DNA from: Micromussa lordhowensis
Taxonomy: Eukaryota > Cnidaria > Anthozoa > Scleractinia > Lobophylliidae
Direction: 5' to 3'
DNA length: 64,000 nucleotides
NCBI GenBank assembly: GCA_964020085.1
Contig: OZ026601.1
Span: 29,555,818-29,619,817, forward strand
Part shown: positions 56,771 through 64,000 of the stretch, piece by piece
Position numbering within the stretch: position 1 is the first letter of the stretch
Layout: each line of letters opens with the position of its first letter
Position numbers and translations under genes: made by a program
Notes under the pieces: model-generated
Databases searched by the model: none
The model's input: only the letters and a program-made list of their open reading frames with translations
Told to the model about the DNA's origin: nothing

Positions 56771-59700
56771 TTAAGGCGGGGGTACACATGAAAGCCGTAT
56801 TTTGGCTGGGTAGTATGTTTTTTATGCAAATATCTCGTTGACGTTTCAAGCAATCAAGAATCTCTTTGCTCATTTCACATATCTATGTTTTGGGTTGTTT
56901 TGTAAATTTTTTGGTGATTTTTAGGTATATTTGGAGAGAAATAGTTTTTCTTAAAGGATTAGTAAAATTGATGGAAATAGGAAATTTTGAAGATTTGGTG
57001 TTGTTTTAAAATTAGAGTTTGAAATTAAAAATTGGTTGGTGGTGTTCCATAACCCTTTTTTTTCCCTTTCAACCTCTCTTTAAACTTACCAAAATTTCAC
57101 TTAAATTCACGTGTACCCCCGCCTTAAAGGCGGACAATTTCGAATATTCTTGACGTTTAAATCAAGTTTTTAATGCCAGATATATTTATCTGATATGGAT
57201 ACAGGTTAAAACGCGTGTTTTAAACATGTTTATTAAAAGGGAAAAAACGAAAAATAATTCAAGCAAAATGCTCCTCGTTCTCTGCTCCCCCCTACCCCCC
57301 TCATGGGGGTAGGGTTAACGGGAGCAGAGTCTCTGCAGAGTCCCACCCTCACCGGTCCACCCGCACGAGGAGCCTCCAACATCTCTTCGATGCAACTAAC
57401 TTTAAGTAGGAGGTGAAAAGCTCTTTGCCTCCCTTTTGGGAGGCATTTCTTAGACTCGCACGAGGCATAGCCTCGTTTTGGCGCTAAGCTTGTTTTCATC
57501 CTATAACGCCATGCAATTGCTGTTTTCATTTGTTATCTTGACATACGTGTTAAACTTGTGATTTTCTTCACACCTATTAGCTTGACGGTAGCTACAGCTT
57601 GAATGACCTTAAAAACTTCCTCTTAAGGCGGGGGTACACATGAAAGCCGTATTTTGGCTGGGTAGTATGTTTTTTATGCAAATATCTCGTTGACGTTTCA
57701 AGCAATCAAGAATCGCTTTGCTCATTTCACATATCTATGTTTTGGGTTGTTTTGTAAATTTTTTGGTGATTTTTAGGTATATTTGGAGAGAAATAGTTTT
57801 TCTTAAAGGATTAGTAAAATTGATGGAAATAGGAAATTTTGAAGATTTGGTGTTGTTTTAAAATTAGAGTTTGAAATTAAAAATTGGTTCATACACTCCA
57901 AACAGTTGCCCAACAACCTGGGGTGCCATTGTGCGGTCAGGCAACTGTCTGGTGGTGTTCCATAACCCTTTTTTTTCCCTTTCAACCTCTCTTTAAACTT
58001 ACCAAAATTTCACTTAAATTCACGTGTACCCCCGCCTTAAAGGCGGACAATTTCGAATATTCTTGACGTTTAAATCAAGTTTTTAATGCCAGATATATTT
58101 ATCTGATATGGATACAGGTTAAAACGCGTGTTTTAAACATGTTTATTAAAAGGGAAAAAACGAAAAATAATTCAAGCAAAATGCTCCTCGTTCTCTGCTC
58201 CCCCCTACCCCCCTCATGGGGGTAGGGTTAACGGGAGCAGAGTCTCTGCAGAGTCCCACCCTCACCGGTCCACCCGCACGAGGAGCCTCCAACATCTCTT
58301 CGATGCAACTAACTTTAAGTAGGAGGTGAAAAGCTCTTTGCCTCCCTTTTGGGAGGCATTTCTTAGACTCGCACGAGGCATAGCCTCGTTTTGGCGCTAA
58401 GCTTGTTTTCATCCTATAACGCCATGCAATTGCTGTTTTCATTTGTTATCTTGACATACGTGTTAAACTTGTGATTTTCTTCACACCTATTAGCTTGACG
58501 GTAGCTACAGCTTGAATGACCTTAAAAACTTCCTCTTAAGGCGGGGGTACACATGAAAGCCGTATTTTGGCTGGGTAGTATGTTTTTTATGCAAATATCT
58601 CGTTGACGTTTCAAGCAATCAAGAATCTCTTTGCTCATTTCACATATCTATGTTTTGGGTTGTTTTGTAAATTTTTTGGTGATTTTTAGGTATATTTGGA
58701 GAGAAATAGTTTTTCTTAAAGGATTAGTAAAATTGATGGAAATAGGAAATTTTGAAGATTTGGTGTTGTTTTAAAATTAGAGTTTGAAATTAAAAATTGG
58801 TTCATACACTCCAAACAGTTGCCCAACAACCTGGGGTGCCATTGTGCGGTCAGGCAACTGTCTGGTGGTGTTCCATAACCCTTTTTTTTCCCTTTCAACC
58901 TCTCTTTAAACTTACCAAAATTTCACTTAAATTCACGTGTACCCCCGCCTTAAAGGCGGACAATTTCGAATATTCTTGACGTTTAAATCAAGTTTTTAAT
59001 GCCAGATATATTTATCTGATATGGATACAGGTTAAAACGCGTGTTTTAAACATGTTTATTAAAAGGGAAAAAACGAAAAATAATTCAAGCAAAATGCTCC
59101 TCGTTCTCTGCTCCCCCCTACCCCCCTCATGGGGGTAGGGTTAACGGGAGCAGAGTCTCTGCAGAGTCCCACCCTCACCGGTCCACCCGCACGAGGAGCC
59201 TCCAACATCTCTTCGATGCAACTAACTTTAAGTAGGAGGTGAAAAGCTCTTTGCCTCCCTTTTGGGAGGCATTTCTTAGACTCGCACGAGGCATAGCCTC
59301 GTTTTGGCGCTAAGCTTGTTTTCATCCTATAACGCCATGCAATTGCTGTTTTCATTTGTTATCTTGACATACGTGTTAAACTTGTGATTTTCTTCACACC
59401 TATTAGCTTGACGGTAGCTACAGCTTGAATGACCTTAAAAACTTCCTCTTAAGGCGGGGGTACACATGAAAGCCGTATTTTGGCTGGGTAGTATGTTTTT
59501 TATGCAAATATCTCGTTGACGTTTCAAGCAATCAAGAATCTCTTTGCTCATTTCACATATCTATGTTTTGGGTTGTTTTGTAAATTTTTTGGTGATTTTT
59601 AGGTATATTTGGAGAGAAATAGTTTTTCTTAAAGGATTAGTAAAATTGATGGAAATAGGAAATTTTGAAGATTTGGTGTTGTTTTAAAATTAGAGTTTGA

Positions 59701-62700
59701 AATTAAAAATTGGTTCATACACTCCAAACAGTTGCCCAACAACCTGGGGTGCCATTGTGCGGTCAGGCAACTGTCTGGTGGTGTTCCATAACCCTTTTTT
59801 TTCCCTTTCAACCTCTCTTTAAACTTACCAAAATTTCACTTAAATTCACGTGTACCCCCGCCTTAAAGGCGGACAATTTCGAATATTCTTGACGTTTAAA
59901 TCAAGTTTTTAATGCCAGATATATTTATCTGATATGGATACAGGTTAAAACGCGTGTTTTAAACATGTTTATTAAAAGGGAAAAAACGAAAAATAATTCA
60001 AGCAAAATGCTCCTCGTTCTCTGCTCCCCCCTACCCCCCTCATGGGGGTAGGGTTAACGGGAGCAGAGTCTCTGCAGAGTCCCACCCTCACCGGTCCACC
60101 CGCACGAGGAGCCTCCAACATCTCTTCGATGCAACTAACTTTAAGTAGGAGGTGAAAAGCTCTTTGCCTCCCTTTTGGGAGGCATTTCTTAGACTCGCAC
60201 GAGGCATAGCCTCGTTTTGGCGCTAAGCTTGTTTTCATCCTATAACGCCATGCAATTGCTGTTTTCATTTGTTATCTTGACATACGTGTTAAACTTGTGA
60301 TTTTCTTCACACCTATTAGCTTGACGGTAGCTACAGCTTGAATGACCTTAAAAACTTCCTCTTAAGGCGGGGGTACACATGAAAGCCGTATTTTGGCTGG
60401 GTAGTATGTTTTTTATGCAAATATCTCGTTGACGTTTCAAGCAATCAAGAATCTCTTTGCTCATTTCACATATCTATGTTTTGGGTTGTTTTGTAAATTT
60501 TTTGGTGATTTTTAGGTATATTTGGAGAGAAATAGTTTTTCTTAAAGGATTAGTAAAATTGATGGAAATAGGAAATTTTGAAGATTTGGTGTTGTTTTAA
60601 AATTAGAGTTTGAAATTAAAAATTGGTTCATACACTCCAAACAGTTGCCCAACAACCTGGGGTGCCATTGTGCGGTCAGGCAACTGTCTGGTGGTGTTCC
60701 ATAACCCTTTTTTTTCCCTTTCAACCTCTCTTTAAACTTACCAAAATTTCACTTAAATTCACGTGTACCCCCGCCTTAAAGGCGGACAATTTCGAATATT
60801 CTTGACGTTTAAATCAAGTTTTTAATGCCAGATATATTTATCTGATATGGATACAGGTTAAAACGCGTGTTTTAAACATGTTTATTAAAAGGGAAAAAAC
60901 GAAAAATAATTCAAGCAAAATGCTCCTCGTTCTCTGCTCCCCCCTACCCCCCTCATGGGGGTAGGGTTAACGGGAGCAGAGTCTCTGCAAAGTCCCACCC
61001 TCACCGGTCCACCCGCACGAGGAGCCTCCAACATCTCTTCGATGCAACTAACTTTAAGTAGGAGGTGAAAAGCTCTTTGCCTCCCTTTTGGGAGGCATTT
61101 CTTAGACTCGCACGAGGCATAGCCTCGTTTTGGCGCTAAGCTTGTTTTCATCCTATAACGCCATGCAATTGCTGTTTTCATTTGTTATCTTGACATACGT
61201 GTTAAACTTGTGATTTTCTTCACACCTATTAGCTTGACGGTAGCTACAGCTTGAATGACCTTAAAAACTTCCTCTTAAGGCGGGGGTACACATGAAAGCC
61301 GTATTTTGGCTGGGTAGTATGTTTTTTATGCAAATATCTCGTTGACGTTTCAAGCAATCAAGAATCTCTTTGCTCATTTCACATATCTATGTTTTGGGTT
61401 GTTTTGTAAATTTTTTGGTGATTTTTAGGTATATTTGGAGAGAAATAGTTTTTCTTAAAGGATTAGTAAAATTGATGGAAATAGGAAATTTTGAAGATTT
61501 GGTGTTGTTTTAAAATTAGAGTTTGAAATTAAAAATTGGTTCATACACTCCAAACAGTTGCCCAACAACCTGGGGTGATTGTGCGGTCAGGCAACTGTCT
61601 GGTGGTGTTCCATAACCCTTTTTTTTCCCTTTCAACCTCTCTTTAAACTTACCAAAATTTCACTTAAATTCACGTGTACCCCCGCCTTAAAGGCGGACAA
61701 TTTCGAATATTCTTGACGTTTAAATCAAGTTTTTAATGCCAGATATATTTATCTGATATGGATACAGGTTAAAACGCGTGTTTTAAACATGTTTATTAAA
61801 AGGGAAAAAACGAAAAATAATTCAAGCAAAATGCTCCTCGTTCTCTGCTCCCCCCTACCCCCCTCATGGGGGTAGGGTTAACGGGAGCAGAGTCTCTGCA
61901 GAGTCCCACCCTCACCGGTCCACCCGCACGAGGAGCCTCCAACATCTCTTCGATGCAACTAACTTTAAGTAGGAGGTGAAAAGCTCTTTGCCTCCCTTTT
62001 GGGAGGCATTTCTTAGACTCGCACGAGGCATAGCCTCGTTTTGGCGCTAAGCTTGTTTTCATCCTATAACGCCATGCAATTGCTGTTTTCATTTGTTATC
62101 TTGACATACGTGTTAAACTTGTGATTTTCTTCACACCTATTAGCTTGACGGTAGCTACAGCTTGAATGACCTTAAAAACTTCCTCTTAAGGCGGGGGTAC
62201 ACATGAAAGCCGTATTTTGGCTGGGTAGTATGTTTTTTATGCAAATATCTCGTTGACGTTTCAAGCAATCAAGAATCGCTTTGCTCATTTCACATATCTA
62301 TGTTTTGGGTTGTTTTGTAAATTTTTTGGTGATTTTTAGGTATATTTGGAGAGAAATAGTTTTTCTTAAAGGATTAGTAAAATTGATGGAAATAGGAAAT
62401 TTTGAAGATTTGGTGTTGTTTTAAAATTAGAGTTTGAAATTAAAAATTGGTTCATACACTCCAAACAGTTGCCCAACAACCTGGGGTGCCATTGTGCGGT
62501 CAGGCAACTGTCTGGTGGTGTTCCATAACCCTTTTTTTTCCCTTTCAACCTCTCTTTAAACTTACCAAAATTTCACTTAAATTCACGTGTACCCCCGCCT
62601 TAAAGGCGGACAATTTCGAATATTCTTGACGTTTAAATCAAGTTTTTAATGCCAGATATATTTATCTGATATGGATACAGGTTAAAACGCGTGTTTTAAA

Positions 62701-64000
62701 CATGTTTATTAAAAGGGAAAAAACGAAAAATAATTCAAGCAAAATGCTCCTCGTTCTCTGCTCCCCCCTACCCCCCTCATGGGGGTAGGGTTAACGGGAG
62801 CAGAGTCTCTGCAGAGTCCCACCCTCACCGGTCCACCCGCACGAGGAGCCTCCAACATCTCTTCGATGCAACTAACTTTAAGTAGGAGGTGAAAAGCTCT
62901 TTGCCTCCCTTTTGGGAGGCATTTCTTAGACTCGCACGAGGCATAGCCTCGTTTTGGCGCTAAGCTTGTTTTCATCCTATAACGCCATGCAATTGCTGTT
63001 TTCATTTGTTATCTTGACATACGTGTTAAACTTGTGATTTTCTTCACACCTATTAGCTTGACGGTAGCTACAGCTTGAATGACCTTAAAAACTTCCTCTT
63101 AAGGCGGGGGTACACATGAAAGCCGTATTTTGGCTGGGTAGTATGTTTTTTATGCAAATATCTCGTTGACGTTTCAAGCAATCAAGAATCGCTTTGCTCA
63201 TTTCACATATCTATGTTTTGGGTTGTTTTGTAAATTTTTTGGTGATTTTTAGGTATATTTGGAGAGAAATAGTTTTTCTTAAAGGATTAGTAAAATTGAT
63301 GGAAATAGGAAATTTTGAAGATTTGGTGTTGTTTTAAAATTAGAGTTTGAAATTAAAAATTGGTTCATACACTCCAAACAGTTGCCCAACAACCTGGGGT
63401 GCCATTGTGCGGTCAGGCAACTGTCTGGTGGTGTTCCATAACCCTTTTTTTTCCCTTTCAACCTCTCTTTAAACTTACCAAAATTTCACTTAAATTCACG
63501 TGTACCCCCGCCTTAAAGGCGGACAATTTCGAATATTCTTGACGTTTAAATCAAGTTTTTAATGCCAGATATATTTATCTGATATGGATACAGGTTAAAA
63601 CGCGTGTTTTAAACATGTTTATTAAAAGGGAAAAAACGAAAAATAATTCAAGCAAAATGCTCCTCGTTCTCTGCTCCCCCCTACCCCCCTCATGGGGGTA
63701 GGGTTAACGGGAGCAGAGTCTCTGCAGAGTCCCACCCTCACCGGTCCACCCGCACGAGGAGCCTCCAACATCTCTTCGATGCAACTAACTTTAAGTAGGA
63801 GGTGAAAAGCTCTTTGCCTCCCTTTTGGGAGGCATTTCTTAGACTCGCACGAGGCATAGCCTCGTTTTGGCGCTAAGCTTGTTTTCATCCTATAACGCCA
63901 TGCAATTGCTGTTTTCATTTGTTATCTTGACATACGTGTTAAACTTGTGATTTTCTTCACACCTATTAGCTTGACGGTAGCTACAGCTTGAATGACCTTA
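56771..64000. repeat. 913-bp satellite array, eight units, continuing past the window
   Basis: Units begin (TTAA) at 56771, 57623, 58536, 59449, 60362, 61275, 62186 and 63099. The spacing is 852, 913, 913, 913, 913, 911 and 913 bp. Unit 1 lacks 61 bp and unit 6 lacks 2 bp. Other units differ at only a few positions. Each unit is a TTAA inverted-repeat element of 418 bp (357 bp in unit 1) plus a 495-bp spacer. The spacer has internal inverted repeats (ctccccc / gggggta and gcctccctttt / gggaggc). Minus-strand open frames of 98 codons recur in each unit, but identity between copies makes them uninformative. Confidence 0.95.
57623..58040. mobile_element. TTAA inverted-repeat element inside satellite unit 2 (representative)
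   Basis: Ends ttaaggcgggggtacacatg and catgtgtaccccc-type inverted right end (cacgtgtacccccgccttaa), with TTAA on each side, the target used by piggyBac-type transposons. A palindromic insert-like stretch at 57890-57955 has arms ccaaacagttgcc / ggcaactgtctgg. Related to the element carrying the Penelope ORF at 37.3-39.3 kb. Confidence 0.8.

Noticed and set aside
57233..57529. 98-codon minus-strand ORF repeated in every satellite unit
   Set aside because: It recurs only because the units are near identical. It has no signal, domain or codon bias, and overlaps palindromic spacer sequence.
56771..64000. CRISPR-like or gene-family array
   Set aside because: Units are 913 bp and near identical throughout, without short repeat/variable spacer structure. 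The genome is eukaryotic.

Overview
This is a stretch of animal nuclear genome. The genes are split into 7 to 13 short exons with canonical GT/AG introns, intergenic space is AT-rich, and the introns are full of small inverted-repeat elements, tRNA-derived SINEs, LINE debris and Penelope-like retroelements. The protein families and the repeat style fit an early-branching metazoan, most likely a cnidarian such as a coral. That placement is an inference; no ribosomal or mitochondrial marker is present to prove it. No bacterial operons, CRISPR arrays or rRNA genes are seen.

Left part (1-25.4 kb, + strand): two tandem genes for SLC6-type Na+/Cl- coupled solute transporters. The first is entered mid-gene: the last nine exons, 176-7703, are present. 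The second is complete: 13 exons, 9994-25430, 591 residues. In the nine shared positions the introns have the same phases and eight of the nine exons have the same length, so they arose by tandem duplication. Local motifs resemble the creatine/taurine/GABA branch.

Right part (28.3-55.5 kb, - strand): two tandem genes for small type I membrane proteins that resemble the cation-dependent mannose 6-phosphate receptor. They have a signal peptide, an MRH lectin domain, one membrane span, a conserved juxtamembrane cytosolic block and a Y-x-x-hydrophobic C-terminus. The upstream copy (55495-46445) reconstructs completely: 7 exons, 264 residues. The downstream copy (41264-28362) has six matching exons, but the exon that should join the MRH domain to the membrane span was not found.

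Mobile DNA: a 514-codon Penelope-like reverse transcriptase with GIY-YIG endonuclease (37383-38927) sits inside a TTAA-type inverted-repeat element, which sits inside a second inverted-repeat element (36880-39629). An empty relative of the outer element lies at 17109-17932. The inner TTAA element also forms half of each unit of a 913-bp tandem satellite that fills 56771-64000 and runs off the window. Other items are a decayed LINE in a receptor intron, five SINE copies, a tRNA-like fold-back, two 0.8-kb DNA-transposon derivatives with TA and TTA target duplications, about fifteen hairpin elements, and a degenerate minisatellite.

The two gene families have unrelated cellular roles (plasma-membrane solute uptake and lysosomal sorting). 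Nothing in the sequence suggests they work together. All exon coordinates were derived by reading splice sites by eye and by comparing the paralogues with each other.
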